The notes under the pieces: generated by a model
Databases searched by the model: none
Seen by the model: the letters and a program-made list of their open reading frames with translations, nothing else
What the model was told of the DNA's origin: nothing
Program-made: the position numbers and the translations under genes
Part shown: piece by piece, positions 22,352 through 32,184 of the stretch
How the letters are laid out: every line of letters begins with the position of its first letter
Numbering within the stretch: position 1 is the first letter of the stretch
NCBI GenBank assembly: GCA_004297165.1
Contig: SCUJ01000001.1
Span: forward strand, 1-64,000
DNA length: 64,000 nucleotides
Origin: Gammaproteobacteria bacterium
Lineage (GTDB): Bacteria > Pseudomonadota > Gammaproteobacteria > Eutrophobiales > Eutrophobiaceae
Reading direction: 5' to 3'

Positions 22352-23435
22352 TCAGTCGCTGCCGCAACGGATGCACATCGATCTTCCCTTGATCCTGGGG
22401 CTGTTGGCCTTGTGTTCGCTGGGCCTCGTGATTCTCTACAGCGCCAGCGGCATGGATCGGGATGTGGTATTCAATCAAGGCGGCAAAATAGCGCTCGCCT
22501 TCGGTCTTATGTTGCTGTTTGCCCAGATACCGCCGGCGCAACTGGCGCGCTGGTCACTCTGGGTGTATCTGGCCGGGGTGGTATTGCTGGTCGCGGTGTT
22601 GATTGCCGGCGATGTCAGCAAGGGCGCGAGACGCTGGCTGGACCTCGGCATCGTACGCTTCCAACCCTCGGAGTTGATGAAACTCGCGGTGCCCATGTTC
22701 GCGGCGTGGTACATCTCGGAGCGATCCATCCCGCCGGGAATTGCGAGCACCGTCGCGGTCTGCGCGCTGGTGCTGGTCCCGGTCTTGTTGATTGGCAAAC
22801 AGCCGGATCTTGGCACCGCGCTGCTGGTGGGGGTCGCGGGTTTCACCGTGCTCTTCGTCGCCGGGATCAGCTGGCGGCTGCTGGGCGGGCTGGCGCTTGG
22901 CGCCGCGCTGTCGTCCCCCGTAGTCTGGTATTTCATGAACGATTATCAGCACAAGCGGGTGTTCACCTTCCTCGATCCTGAACAGGACCCGCTGGGTGCT
23001 GGTTATCATATCATCCAGTCGATGATCGCCATCGGCTCGGGGGGGCTTTACGGCAAGGGCTGGTTGAACGGCACCCAGTCGCATTTGGAATTCCTGCCGG
23101 AGCGTTCAACGGATTTCATTTTTTCGGTGTACTGCGAAGAGTTCGGCTTCATGGGCGTGCTGCTGCTGTGCGGATTGTATCTCTTTGTCATCGGCCGCGG
23201 CCTGTATCTCGCGTTGAATGCCCAGGAGGCTTACGGCAGACTGCTGGGCGCCGGACTGGTGTTGACGTTTTTCGTTTATATATTCGTGAACATGGGCATG
23301 GTCATGGGACAGCTCCCCGTCGTGGGCGTACCCCTGCCGCTGATAAGCCAGGGCGGCACGGCGCTGGTGACGCTCATGACCGGATTTGGCATGCTGATGT
23401 CGATTCATTCTCATCGCAGATTACTATCGGGGTAG
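22344..23435 (+). CDS. rodA: Peptidoglycan glycosyltransferase RodA (SEDS family)
   Basis: 363 residues from GTG 22344, which overlaps the mrdA stop; ATG 22371 (354 residues) is an alternative with no better ribosome binding site. The open frame further upstream is a shadow of mrdA. About ten membrane segments; SEDS signatures include RWLDLGIVRFQPSELMKLAV, the Asp in LDPEQDPLGAGYHIIQS, and LPERSTDFIF. It polymerises lipid II with PBP2. Confidence 0.96.
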   Translation: MGNQSLPQRMHIDLPLILGLLALCSLGLVILYSASGMDRDVVFNQGGKIALAFGLMLLFAQIPPAQLARWSLWVYLAGVVLLVAVLIAGDVSKGARRWLDLGIVRFQPSELMKLAVPMFAAWYISERSIPPGIASTVAVCALVLVPVLLIGKQPDLGTALLVGVAGFTVLFVAGISWRLLGGLALGAALSSPVVWYFMNDYQHKRVFTFLDPEQDPLGAGYHIIQSMIAIGSGGLYGKGWLNGTQSHLEFLPERSTDFIFSVYCEEFGFMGVLLLCGLYLFVIGRGLYLALNAQEAYGRLLGAGLVLTFFVYIFVNMGMVMGQLPVVGVPLPLISQGGTALVTLMTGFGMLMSIHSHRRLLSG

Positions 23436-23442
23436 ACACATT

Positions 23443-24423
23443 ATGTTGAGGTTTGCAGTAAACGTCATTTTCCTCCTGCTGACGATCTTGCCGATCACCG
23501 CCGCCGCCGCGGCCCTCGATCGGCCGGAGGCCCAGGCGTTCATCCGGGACATGGTCAAAAGACACGGTTTTGCAGAGGCGGAGCTGAAAGACATTTTCAC
23601 GCGGGCCGAGATCGTGGGCAGCATCCTGGAGGCGATCGCCAAACCGGCCGAAAAGAAACCGTGGCATCAATACCGGCCGATCTTTCTGACGCCTGATCGG
23701 GTCAGCCGGGGAGTGAAGTTCTGGGAAGAACATGCCGAACCGCTGGCCCGCGCCGAGGCGTTGTTTGGCGTGCCCGCGGAGATCATCGTGGCCATCATCG
23801 GCGTGGAGACTTCATATGGCCGAATCACCGGGCGCTACAAGGTAATCAACGCCCTCTCGACGCTGGCCTTCGCCTATCCGCCCAGGGCCGGTTTTTTCAC
23901 CGGGGAACTCGAACAGTACCTGTTATTGTGTCGCGAGCGGGATGTCGATCCGCACAGCCTCACCGGATCGTATGCCGGGGCGATGGGGTTGCCCCAGTTC
24001 ATGCCGAGCAGCTTTCGCAATTACGCCGTCGATTTCGATCGCGATGGCGTCATCGATCTGGCCGGCAACAGGGCGGATGCCATCGGCAGCGTGGGCAATT
24101 ATTTCAAGGCGTATGGCTGGATCCCCGGTGCGCCGATCACCCGGCCTGTGGATGTAAAAGGCAAGGATTACCGGCGTTTTCTGAGCGCCGGCATCGAGCC
24201 CGACTCTACCGCCGGGGCGTTGGAGAGGCGCGGTCTGGCGATCGGAGCCCTGCCCGCGGAAACCAGGGTCAAATTGCTCGAGTTCGAAAACCAGGACCGG
24301 CCTGAATACTGGCTTGGTTTCCAGAATTTTTACGTGATCAGCCGCTATAACAACAGCATGCTGTACTCGATGGCCGTCTATCAACTGGCAGGCGAGATCC
24401 ACGACCGCTATACGCGTAAGTAA
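23443..24423 (+). CDS. mltB: Membrane-bound lytic murein transglycosylase B
   Basis: 326 residues with an N-terminal signal sequence (about 1-24) that lacks a clear lipobox. Catalytic Glu122 lies in IGVETSYGRITGRYKV, the MltB/GH103 signature, and GAMGLPQFMPSSFRNYAVDF follows. It cleaves glycan strands between MurNAc and GlcNAc with formation of anhydroMurNAc. It starts 8 bp after rodA, so it is probably in the elongation operon. Confidence 0.94.
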   Translation: MLRFAVNVIFLLLTILPITAAAAALDRPEAQAFIRDMVKRHGFAEAELKDIFTRAEIVGSILEAIAKPAEKKPWHQYRPIFLTPDRVSRGVKFWEEHAEPLARAEALFGVPAEIIVAIIGVETSYGRITGRYKVINALSTLAFAYPPRAGFFTGELEQYLLLCRERDVDPHSLTGSYAGAMGLPQFMPSSFRNYAVDFDRDGVIDLAGNRADAIGSVGNYFKAYGWIPGAPITRPVDVKGKDYRRFLSAGIEPDSTAGALERRGLAIGALPAETRVKLLEFENQDRPEYWLGFQNFYVISRYNNSMLYSMAVYQLAGEIHDRYTRK

Positions 24424-24444
24424 ATTACAACGATGCGTGTGTCC

Positions 24445-25248
24445 ATGAACAGAATTATTTTCATTGGGGTCTGGATTACCGCCGCGAGCTTGTTTGCCGG
24501 TTGTTCCACCAAACCCCAGCGGCCGGATGGCGGACCTCCTCCCGGCGCGGTCGATCTCTCCGGGGTAAATGAGGTTACACCAAAGGCGGAGCCCCGGAGC
24601 AAATACGGCAACCCGCAGAGTTATGAGGTGCTGGGGAAGCGATATTACGTGATGCAGAGCAGCACTGGCTATAAGGAGCGCGGCATCGCCTCATGGTATG
24701 GCAACAAATTTCATGGCCGCCGGACCTCGAGCGGAGAGTCCTACGATATGTATGCCATGACCGCCGCGCACAAAACGCTGCCCCTGCCGACCTATGTCTC
24801 GGTCACCAATCTTCGTAACGGTAAGAACATTGTCGTCCGCGTCAACGACCGGGGCCCGTTTCACCTCAATCGCATCATCGACCTGTCTTATGCCGCCGCG
24901 TCCCGGCTCGATATCCTGCAGGGCGGCACCGGGCTGGTCGAGGTCAGTGCGATAGATCCGGCCGATTACCAACCGGATAGGCAACCGCCGCCGCCGGCGC
25001 CGCTCGCCAGGCCGGTGACGGGATTCTTTATTCAGGTTGGCGCATTCGCCGATCTGGGCAATGCCCGGCGGCTGTCCGCGCGGCTCGCCGGTCTGGATCG
25101 CAGTCTGCATATCAGTCAGGCAGTGGTGAACGGGCGTACGCTTTACCGGGTGCGCCTCGGGCCGTTGCTGGACACGGAGGCGGCCGACGTCCTGGTTGCG
25201 GCCCTGCTCCGGCGCGGGGTGTCGGAATATCGAATAACGGTTGACTGA
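24445..25248 (+). CDS. rlpA: Septal ring lytic transglycosylase RlpA (lipoprotein)
   Basis: 267 residues from ATG 24445 (ATG 24433 adds four residues). A lipobox SLFAGC ends the signal sequence. The double-psi beta-barrel domain shows GIASWYGNKFHGRRTSSGE, with the catalytic-type Asp in VRVNDRGPF, and a C-terminal SPOR domain (about residues 190-267) starts at FFIQVGAFADLGNARRL. RlpA cuts denuded glycan at the septum. A proline-rich linker joins the two domains. Confidence 0.95.
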   Translation: MNRIIFIGVWITAASLFAGCSTKPQRPDGGPPPGAVDLSGVNEVTPKAEPRSKYGNPQSYEVLGKRYYVMQSSTGYKERGIASWYGNKFHGRRTSSGESYDMYAMTAAHKTLPLPTYVSVTNLRNGKNIVVRVNDRGPFHLNRIIDLSYAAASRLDILQGGTGLVEVSAIDPADYQPDRQPPPPAPLARPVTGFFIQVGAFADLGNARRLSARLAGLDRSLHISQAVVNGRTLYRVRLGPLLDTEAADVLVAALLRRGVSEYRITVD

Positions 25249-25344
25249 TGGCTATTACTAGCGGTTCTTGGGAGTTCCATAATGAGTTAAGATCCCCCCG
25301 CCGCAAGATACCCAATACATGAACGCCAAGGCCGGGAGACCGAG

Positions 25345-26493
25345 TTGAACAAGTTATTTCAGAGCGCAGCGATAATTCTTTTTGCAAGCACGTTATTTAT
25401 ATTGCAAACCGCAGCGGCGGCCACCGCCGTGCCGGCCCCGCCCAAGGTCAATGCCGCGGCCTACCTTGTCAGCGACTTCGACAGCGGCGAGTTGCTGGTC
25501 GCCGAAAATGTGGATGTAAAGATTGAACCCGCCAGTCTGACCAAGATCATGACCGTCTACGTGGTCGCGGCCGAACTCGCCGCCGGCAACATCAAACTGG
25601 ATGATCAGGTTCTGGTGAGCGAAGCCGCCTGGAGGATGGAAGGCTCGCGGATGTTCATCGAGGTGGGAAAACAGATCTCCGTCCATGATCTCCTGCTTGG
25701 CGCAATCATCCAGTCAGGCAATGACGCAAGCGTGGCGCTGGCCGAGCATGTGGCCGGCAGCGAGGAGGTATTCGCCGGACTAATGAATCAGCATGCGGAG
25801 CGTCTCGGCATGAAAAATACCCATTTCATGAACAGCACCGGATTGCCGCACGAGGAACATTACACGACGGCCAGGGACATGGCCCTGCTCGGCGCCGCCC
25901 TGATCCAGGACTTTCCGGATATCTACGCAATGCACTCCATGAAGGAATTCACCTACAACAATATCCGCCAGATCAACCGCAATCGCATGCTTTGGTGGGA
26001 TGAAACCGCGGACGGCATCAAAACCGGGCACACGGAGAACGCCGGATTTTGCCTCGTGGCCTCGGCGGTCCGGGAAGGCATGCGCCTGATCTCAGTGGTG
26101 GTTGGCGCCGAGAGCGACAATGCGCGGGCCAAGGCCACGCAATCCATCCTCAACTATGGGTTCCGGTTTTTCGAGACCCGGCGGGTTTATCCCGCGGGCG
26201 GCGAGGTCAGCGCCGTCAAGGTCTGGAAGGGCGCCAGCGAGCAATTGCGGTTGGGCGTCGCGCAGGATTTATATCTGACCATCCCCAGGGGCAGGTTTGA
26301 TGAACTCGATGCCGTCATTACGCCGGAGGAAGCCATCGCCGCGCCTATTGAGAAGGGCGCGGTAAAGGGCAGTTTACGCATAAGTCTGGACGGCAAACTG
26401 CTCGCGGAACGTCCCTTGCAGGCGTTGGAAGGCGTGCCCGAAGGCAGCCTGTTCAAACGCTTGCAGGATGAGTTCCGGCTCCTGATCGAGTGA
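25345..26493 (+). CDS. dacA: D-alanyl-D-alanine carboxypeptidase (PBP5/6 type)
   Basis: 382 residues starting at TTG 25345; a nearby ATG at 25319 is out of frame, and GGGAG lies upstream at a usable distance. It has a signal peptide, then the class-C motifs SLTK (Ser64, Lys67), SGN near residue 125 and KTG at 226. The C-terminal domain ends in an amphipathic helix GSLFKRLQDEFRLLIE that anchors such enzymes to the outer face of the inner membrane. It trims the terminal D-Ala of pentapeptides. Confidence 0.95.
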   Translation: MNKLFQSAAIILFASTLFILQTAAAATAVPAPPKVNAAAYLVSDFDSGELLVAENVDVKIEPASLTKIMTVYVVAAELAAGNIKLDDQVLVSEAAWRMEGSRMFIEVGKQISVHDLLLGAIIQSGNDASVALAEHVAGSEEVFAGLMNQHAERLGMKNTHFMNSTGLPHEEHYTTARDMALLGAALIQDFPDIYAMHSMKEFTYNNIRQINRNRMLWWDETADGIKTGHTENAGFCLVASAVREGMRLISVVVGAESDNARAKATQSILNYGFRFFETRRVYPAGGEVSAVKVWKGASEQLRLGVAQDLYLTIPRGRFDELDAVITPEEAIAAPIEKGAVKGSLRISLDGKLLAERPLQALEGVPEGSLFKRLQDEFRLLIE

Positions 26494-26500
26494 GGCCGGC

Positions 26501-27361
26501 GTGAATCTCGTTTATCTGAACGGGGACTATCTCCCCCTCGAAGAGGCGCGTATTTCCGTGCTGGATCGCGGCTTCACCTTCGGCGATGGCGTATATGAGG
26601 TGATCCCGGTATTCGGCGACGGGATACTTTGTCCCGAAGAACATCTCCGCAGGCTGGAAAACAGTCTCGCTGCGGTCGCCATACCCAGTCCATTACGACA
26701 CGATGAATGGCGGCGGATTTTCACTCGTCTCCTGCGCGAAAGGACGGCGCGCGGGGATTGCTCCCTGTATATCCAGGTGACGCGCGGCGTGAGCGAGCGC
26801 GAGCACCTCTATCCGGAGGGACTCTCACCCACCGTCTTCGTCATGTGCCGACCGCTTGCCACACGCGATTATTCGCAAGGAGTCGCTGCGATCACGCATG
26901 AGGATATCCGCTGGAAATACTGCCATATCAAGGCCATCACGCTGTTGGCCGGCGTCATGCTGAAAAAACTGGCCGCTGCGACGGACGGGTGCAAGGATGC
27001 GATACTCATCCGTGACGGTTATCTGACGGAGGGGGCCTCCAGCAATGTCTTCATCGTCAAGGGCGACAGGATAAAGACGCCCGGGACGGACGGCCGCGTG
27101 CTCGCCGGCATCACGCGCGACCTCCTGGTAAGGCTCTTGCGCGAAACGGGGATCGGTTGTGAAGAGACCGCCATCACGGAGGCGGAATTGCGGTCGGCGG
27201 ACGAGGTCTGGCTCTCGAGTTCGACCCTGGGCGTCGTGCCGGTAATAAAGCTTGATGGCCAGCCGGTGGGCGATGGCAAACCAGGGGCAATCTGGTCGCG
27301 GGCGCACCGTCTATATGAAGATCGCAAACTGGGTTTCACCACGGCAGTCCAACAGTCATGA
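26501..27361 (+). CDS. dat: Class IV aminotransferase, probable D-amino acid aminotransferase
   Basis: 286 residues from GTG 26501, a PLP enzyme of fold type [18 protein letters not shown] at residues 20-35 and the Lys in [18 protein letters not shown], which forms the Schiff base, mark the family, as does [12 protein letters not shown]. The dacA-dat order of gammaproteobacteria favours D-amino acid transaminase over a branched-chain enzyme or aminodeoxychorismate lyase, but sequence alone does not settle the substrate. The stop overlaps queD (ATGA). Confidence 0.85.
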   Translation: MNLVYLNGDYLPLEEARISVLDRGFTFGDGVYEVIPVFGDGILCPEEHLRRLENSLAAVAIPSPLRHDEWRRIFTRLLRERTARGDCSLYIQVTRGVSEREHLYPEGLSPTVFVMCRPLATRDYSQGVAAITHEDIRWKYCHIKAITLLAGVMLKKLAAATDGCKDAILIRDGYLTEGASSNVFIVKGDRIKTPGTDGRVLAGITRDLLVRLLRETGIGCEETAITEAELRSADEVWLSSSTLGVVPVIKLDGQPVGDGKPGAIWSRAHRLYEDRKLGFTTAVQQS

Positions 27362-27723
27362 GCCGCGCGCAGATCTCCAAGGAGTTCCGCATCGAGGCAG
27401 CCCACCTCCTGCCCAATCTTCCGGCAGGTCATAAATGCCGCCGGTTGCACGGCCATTCCTTCCGGGTCACCTTGCATCTTGAAGGTCCCATCGACCCGCA
27501 TCTGGGCTGGATCAGGGATTACGCCGAGATCGCCGATGCGTTCAAGCCAGTCTTCGATCGGCTCGATCACAACTATCTCAACGATGTGCGGGGTCTGGAA
27601 AATCCCACCAGTGAAAATCTGGCGCGGTGGATTTGGGGGGAGATGAAGCCCCGGTTGCCTGAACTCAGCGCCGTGCAGGTCTGCGAGACTTGCACCACCG
27701 CTTGCACCTATACAGGGGAGTGA
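27358..27723 (+). CDS. queD: 6-carboxy-5,6,7,8-tetrahydropterin synthase
   Basis: 121 residues. The catalytic Cys and zinc-binding His residues are in [29 protein letters not shown] and [13 protein letters not shown] complete the QueD pattern. It converts dihydroneopterin triphosphate to the queuosine precursor. It overlaps dat by 4 bp. No other queuosine genes are in the window, so this is a solitary copy placed inside the usual dacA-dat-ybeD-lipB cluster. Confidence 0.93.
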   Translation: MSRAQISKEFRIEAAHLLPNLPAGHKCRRLHGHSFRVTLHLEGPIDPHLGWIRDYAEIADAFKPVFDRLDHNYLNDVRGLENPTSENLARWIWGEMKPRLPELSAVQVCETCTTACTYTGE

Positions 27724-27739
27724 GTTACAGCCCTTGCGG

Positions 27740-28624
27740 CTACTTGTGCTGGATCTGGTCGATGGCTGTCTTCTGTTTTTCGCCTATGCGTTGCAAGGCC
27801 TGAGCCAGGGCGCTGTCGCGATTCAGAAGGAGGCGGAAATAGGCCTTCGGAACCTGTATCAACCGGGCGATGCCGCTGGTTCTCGCATAGGCGTTGCGTT
27901 GACCGCTGCCGCCGGGCATGAGCGCCTGTTCGCCGAAATGTTCGCCCTTGCCCAGGGTGGCGAGCAGGACCACCCTGCCGTCATCATCGAAGGTGAAGAT
28001 CTCGACGGTTCCCTCCAGGATGACATAAAGACACTCGCCTTTTTGAGATTCCTTGAGTACGAATTCCCCGGGTCCCACCGAGATGGTCGTGGTCCAGGTG
28101 TCGATGGATTCGAGTTCCGCTGGCTTGAGGCTCTGGAACAGGCGCAGCCCCTTGATCAGTTCCGCCGCCTCGCTCTGCTTGATCGGGGGGGGGGGACTCT
28201 GGATGTCCTCGGTTGCCGCCGGTTCCTCATCCGGTCCGCCCCTGTGCAGTTGCAGTTGCACATGCTTCTTGTCGATGCGGAACACCCTGGCCGGGTGCAG
28301 GGCCCGCACGCTCGCCGAGCGCCTGCCGGTGCTGTCGGTGTTCAGGGACTGATCGCCGAAGAAGTCGCCCTTCTTCAGGGTGGCGATGCAAATTTCCCTG
28401 CCTATGCCTCCGCCCGCGCCGCGGATGAACACCTCGACCATGCCTTCGAGAACCACATACATGCAGGTCCCGATCTCGGATTCCCGCACGATCGTCTGCT
28501 TGGCGGCGTATTCCTCGACCCTGTTGTCGGGGGACTGGATGATCTGCGCCAGGACCTGTTCGGTCAGGGAACTGAAGATGGGGATCTTGCGCAGAAGCTC
28601 AGGCGATATCTTGGACTTCGTCAT
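27740..28624 (-). CDS. Protein with two cyclic nucleotide-binding domains
   Basis: 294 residues, two CAP-like cNMP-binding domains and no DNA-binding or catalytic domain. Domain 1 spans about 15-125 (IPIFSSLTEQVLAQI, KGDFFGDQSLNTDSTGRRSA) and domain 2 about 158-280 (LRLFQSLKPAELESI, KGEHFGEQALMPGG). Each has an EQ/DQ-type phosphate-binding cassette. A proline linker (SPPPP, around residue 144) is encoded by an 11-base G run on the plus strand. It may be a regulatory subunit-like cytoplasmic sensor; ligand and partner are unknown. It could be co-transcribed with the secreted protein gene upstream. Confidence 0.85.
   Translation of the reverse strand: MTKSKISPELLRKIPIFSSLTEQVLAQIIQSPDNRVEEYAAKQTIVRESEIGTCMYVVLEGMVEVFIRGAGGGIGREICIATLKKGDFFGDQSLNTDSTGRRSASVRALHPARVFRIDKKHVQLQLHRGGPDEEPAATEDIQSPPPPIKQSEAAELIKGLRLFQSLKPAELESIDTWTTTISVGPGEFVLKESQKGECLYVILEGTVEIFTFDDDGRVVLLATLGKGEHFGEQALMPGGSGQRNAYARTSGIARLIQVPKAYFRLLLNRDSALAQALQRIGEKQKTAIDQIQHK
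28185..28195. repeat. Homopolymer tract of 11 G (plus strand)
   Basis: Eleven consecutive G residues lie inside the coding region of the cNMP-binding protein, encoding part of SPPPPI on the minus strand. Tracts of this length are prone to slipped-strand changes, which would shift the frame between the two binding domains. Confidence 0.95.
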
Positions 28625-28666
28625 AGCCTTGTCTGTCCTGAAACGCGTACCTGCCCGTGTCCGGAC

Positions 28667-29059
28667 TTATTTTCTGCCCTTGAAGGCCCGGACGGCGGAA
28701 TTAAAGAGATCGCCAACCTGCGTTTCATCGTCAACAGTCCGGTTATGCAGGGAGATCAACAGGGTCTTCTTGGGCTCATCCTCCTCGGCGGTCAGCCCCG
28801 CGGAGATTTGATCCAGACAGGTACGGTATTCGGCGACCGAGGCCTGATAAGCCTTGACGTCCTTCATGGCGGTGACGAGATCCTGTTCTGTGGCCGTATT
28901 GCCGTTAGGGACCGTGGGCGTGGCGGGCAGCTTGCCGCATTGTTGCAGCACGACCCCGGTGATGTTGTCGGTCGGTGTGGACGTATCGGCGGCGGTTGCG
29001 GCAGCGGCGATTGCGAGATTCACGCAAAGCGCGGTAATAATATTTCTTCTGAGTTTCAT
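28667..29059 (-). CDS. Small secreted protein of unknown function
   Basis: 130 residues. A signal peptide of about 23 residues ends in AAATAADTST. The mature part is small, mostly helical in appearance, with two cysteines (CGKLP and RTCLD) that could form a disulfide. No family is recognised. It ends 43 bp upstream of the cNMP-binding protein in the same direction. Confidence 0.7.
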   Translation of the reverse strand: MKLRRNIITALCVNLAIAAAATAADTSTPTDNITGVVLQQCGKLPATPTVPNGNTATEQDLVTAMKDVKAYQASVAEYRTCLDQISAGLTAEEDEPKKTLLISLHNRTVDDETQVGDLFNSAVRAFKGRK

Positions 29060-29247
29060 ATTTATCCCTCGAGGGTTTATTAATTGAGAGCGATTGACTT
29101 ACTGAATACGGTTCCTGGGTTACTCTGTCCTGGGCGTCCGGTAACCAACTTGGTCGGTCGATCCTATGATAATCCCTTGTTTTGCTTTTCGGAAGCTGCG
29201 GGTTGGGAATCGGCACGAGAGGGCGATTCGTGGTATAAAATGAGATT

Positions 29248-29517
29248 ATGGCGGACGCAAATGACACCCTGATGCGCTTTCCCTGCGATTATCCGATCAA
29301 GGCGTTGGGACGGGCAGCGGAGGACTTCGACCTGCTGGTCGTGGGGATTGTTAGAAAGCATGTGCCGGACCTCCTGGAAGGCGCGGTCACAACCCGGCTG
29401 AGCCGGGGCGATCGCTTCGTGTCCGTGACGGTTAACGTCAGGGCGGAAAACAAGCAGCAGATCGACAACATCTATCTCGATCTGACCGCGAACAAAAATG
29501 TCCTGGTGGCGTTATGA
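29248..29517 (+). CDS. ybeD: YbeD/DUF493 family protein
   Basis: 89 residues. [17 protein letters not shown] and [20 protein letters not shown] are typical of DUF493, a small ferredoxin-like fold protein. It is nearly always encoded directly before lipB, as here, and overlaps it by 4 bp (ATGA). A link to lipoate metabolism is inferred from that conservation only. Confidence 0.92.
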   Translation: MADANDTLMRFPCDYPIKALGRAAEDFDLLVVGIVRKHVPDLLEGAVTTRLSRGDRFVSVTVNVRAENKQQIDNIYLDLTANKNVLVAL

Positions 29518-30185
29518 ATCCGGTCGTCAGGCATCTCGGGTTGTGTGAATACCCGGTGACCTATGCCGCGATGTCGGCTTTCACCCGGCAACGACACGTC
29601 CTGACTCCGGATGAGATCTGGTATGTGCAGCATCCGCCGGTCTACACCCTGGGCATGTCCGGCAAACGCGAGCACATACTCGATCCCGGCGCGATCCCGG
29701 TGATTCAGACCGACCGGGGCGGGCAGGTGACCTACCACGGGCCCGGACAATTGCTGGCGTACCTCCTGCTCGATTTGCAACGCCTGGGACTCGGCGTGCG
29801 GGAACTCGTCACCCGAATGGAACAATCCGTCGTCAACATGCTGGGTCAACTCCATATCGAGGCCGCCCGCAAGAAGGGCGCCCCCGGGGTTTATGTCGCG
29901 GAGCGCAAGATCGCGGCCCTGGGGCTGCGGGTGCGCAAGTCCTGCTGTTATCACGGCCTCGCCCTCAATGTCGCGATGGATCTCGGTCCTTTTTCCGGGA
30001 TCAATCCCTGCGGCTATCCGGGGCTCGGGGTGACGCAACTGCGGGATCTCGGGATCGCCATGGACGTGGAAGGGGCCGCCGCCTGCCTGCAACCGATCCT
30101 GCTTGAACAACTGGGTCTGCCGGGATCCGAGATCAGGGTTGAGCGCGGGTCACAGGTCTATCTGCAATCGCAGGCCGCGGCCTGA
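29514..30185 (+). CDS. lipB: Octanoyl-[acyl carrier protein]:protein N-octanoyltransferase
   Basis: 223 residues. LipB signatures: [20 protein letters not shown], the Lys in [11 protein letters not shown] and the catalytic Cys in GINPCGYPG. It transfers octanoate from ACP to lipoyl domains of 2-oxoacid dehydrogenases and the glycine cleavage H protein. Coupled to ybeD upstream and followed by lipA after 17 bp. Confidence 0.97.
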   Translation: MNPVVRHLGLCEYPVTYAAMSAFTRQRHVLTPDEIWYVQHPPVYTLGMSGKREHILDPGAIPVIQTDRGGQVTYHGPGQLLAYLLLDLQRLGLGVRELVTRMEQSVVNMLGQLHIEAARKKGAPGVYVAERKIAALGLRVRKSCCYHGLALNVAMDLGPFSGINPCGYPGLGVTQLRDLGIAMDVEGAAACLQPILLEQLGLPGSEIRVERGSQVYLQSQAAA

Positions 30186-30202
30186 TCCGAGGGATAAAAG
30201 TG

Positions 30203-31135
30203 ATGTTAAAGCCCACCCTGGAACAACGCGGCAGGCTGAAGACCAAAACGGTCCCCATCCACCTGAACCACGCAGACGAACCGCTGCCGCGGAAGCCATC
30301 CTGGATCCGGGCGAAGGCGCCCACCCAACCCGCGGTGCGGGAGCTGAAACTGCTGCTGCGGCAACATCAGTTGCACACGGTTTGCGAAGAGGCGGCCTGT
30401 CCCAACCTTGGCGAATGCTTTACGAGCGGGACCGCCACCTTCATGATCATGGGGGCGTTGTGCACCCGGCGTTGTCCCTTCTGCGATGTGGCCCACGGTC
30501 GTCCGGCGCCCTTGGACGAGGCGGAGCCGGCAAACCTGGCTGAAGCCGTCGAACTCATGCGGCTCAAGTATGTGGTCATCACGTCGGTGGACCGGGACGA
30601 TCTGAGGGATGGCGGGGCGGGGCATTTTACCCGGTGCATCGCGGCCGTACGCGCGCGCTCGCCGGGGACCCGGATCGAGATCCTGACGCCGGATTTCCGC
30701 AAGCGTGTGGATCGGGCCTTGCTCGCGCTCGAACAGACACCGCCGGACGTCTTCAATCACAATATCGAGTCCGTACCGCGGCTGTACAGGACAGTCCGGC
30801 CTGGCGCCGACTATCGCGGTTCGCTCGATCTTCTGGAACGGTTCAGATTCGCCCTGCCTCAGGTCCCCACCAAATCAGGGTTGATGTTGGGACTCGGCGA
30901 GGAGATTGCCGAGGTCGAAGCCGTGCTCCGCGACCTGCGGGAACGGGGCGTCGGGATGCTGACTATCGGTCAATACCTGCAACCCAGCCGTTATCACCTG
31001 CCGGTCGCGCGGTATGTCCATCCGGATGAGTTCACGCGGCTCGGCGACTACGCCCGATCCCTCGGTTTTACCAGTGTCGCCAGCGCGCCTTTGGTCAGGT
31101 CGTCATACCACGCCGAACAACTGGCGGGAGCTTGA
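30203..31135 (+). CDS. lipA: Lipoyl synthase (radical SAM)
   Basis: 310 residues from ATG 30203 (GTG 30200 is an in-frame alternative); GAGGG lies 9 bp upstream. The auxiliary cluster cysteines lie in [12 protein letters not shown], the radical-SAM CxxxCxxC in CTRRCPFC, and the conserved Ser in RSSYHAEQ at the C-terminus. It inserts two sulfurs into octanoyl groups made by LipB. Confidence 0.97.
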   Translation: MLKPTLEQRGRLKTKTVPIHLNHADEPLPRKPSWIRAKAPTQPAVRELKLLLRQHQLHTVCEEAACPNLGECFTSGTATFMIMGALCTRRCPFCDVAHGRPAPLDEAEPANLAEAVELMRLKYVVITSVDRDDLRDGGAGHFTRCIAAVRARSPGTRIEILTPDFRKRVDRALLALEQTPPDVFNHNIESVPRLYRTVRPGADYRGSLDLLERFRFALPQVPTKSGLMLGLGEEIAEVEAVLRDLRERGVGMLTIGQYLQPSRYHLPVARYVHPDEFTRLGDYARSLGFTSVASAPLVRSSYHAEQLAGA

Positions 31136-31198
31136 ATAACTACTACGCCAGGCATAACGACGTTGTGCGCGGGCGCGAAATCCTCATTTACTGAGGTA

Positions 31199-32167
31199 TT
31201 ACTGCACGTTCTCCTTGTCCGTGAAGACGTTGGCGAACAACGCCGAGGACAGATAGCGCTCCCCCGAATCGGGCAGGATGACCACGATATTCTTCCCCTG
31301 ATACTCGGGGCGCTGCGCGACGCGCGCGGCGACAGCGGTCGCGGCCCCGCTGGAGATCCCGGCCAGAATGCCTTCCTCCCGCATCAACCGGTGGGCGTAC
31401 TCGATGGCCTCGTCGTCGTTCACCTGCTCGGTGAGGTCGACCATCTTGAGGTCAAGGTTGCGGGGCACGAATCCTGCGCCGATTCCCTGTATTTTGTGGG
31501 GGGCATGTTTGGGCGGCAACCCTGCCAGGGCGTTCTTGATCTGGGGAGAGGAGACCGGCTCGACCGCGATGGTGATCAGGTTACGGCCCATGGTCTGCTT
31601 GATGTAGCGCGAGACGCCGGTCAGGGTCCCGCCGGTGCCGACCCCGCTGACCAGGATATCGACCTGACCATCCAGGTCGTTCCAAATCTCGGGGCCGGTG
31701 GTCTGTTCGTGAATCGCTGGATTCGCCGGGTTTTCGAACTGCTGCAACATCAGATGCCGGGAGGGATCGCCGGCCACGATCTCCTCGGCCTTTTTGATTG
31801 CGCCGTTCATGCCGAGCGCCCCGTCCGTGATGACCACCTTCGCGCCGAGCGCCTTCATCAGTTTCCGGCGCTCAAGACTCATCGTGTGCGGCATGGTGAG
31901 GGTGATGGCGTAACCCCGGGCCGCGGCGACGAAGGCGAGCGCAATGCCGGTATTCCCGCTGGTCGGCTCCACCAGCACGGTGTCCTTGCGCAGTTTGCCG
32001 GATCGCTCCGCCTCCCAGATCATGCTGGCGCCTATCCGGCATTTCACGGATGCGGCCGGATTGCGGCTCTCCAGTTTGGCGAAGATGTTGCCCTTCGTGA
32101 TCCGGTTGAGTTTGACCAGGGGGGTGTTGCCGATGGAAAGGCTGTTGTCCGCGAAATATTTACTCAT
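31199..32167 (-). CDS. cysK: Cysteine synthase A
   Basis: 322 residues from the ATG at 32167, preceded by GAGGAG; an upstream in-frame ATG pair at 32188 overlaps the end of xseA and is less likely. The PLP lysine is in [14 protein letters not shown], the substrate loop in [12 protein letters not shown] and the phosphate-binding loop in [11 protein letters not shown]. It makes cysteine from O-acetylserine and sulfide. Convergent with lipA. A short hairpin CCTCA/TGAGG (31182-31196) lies just past the stop. Confidence 0.95.
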   Translation of the reverse strand: MSKYFADNSLSIGNTPLVKLNRITKGNIFAKLESRNPAASVKCRIGASMIWEAERSGKLRKDTVLVEPTSGNTGIALAFVAAARGYAITLTMPHTMSLERRKLMKALGAKVVITDGALGMNGAIKKAEEIVAGDPSRHLMLQQFENPANPAIHEQTTGPEIWNDLDGQVDILVSGVGTGGTLTGVSRYIKQTMGRNLITIAVEPVSSPQIKNALAGLPPKHAPHKIQGIGAGFVPRNLDLKMVDLTEQVNDDEAIEYAHRLMREEGILAGISSGAATAVAARVAQRPEYQGKNIVVILPDSGERYLSSALFANVFTDKENVQ

Positions 32168-32184
32168 CTCATGCTCCTCGCTCA

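Noticed and set aside
27734-29083. Long plus-strand open frame of 449 codons
   Set aside because: It lies opposite two well-supported reverse-strand genes and its protein has no recognisable domain; it is a GC-bias shadow.
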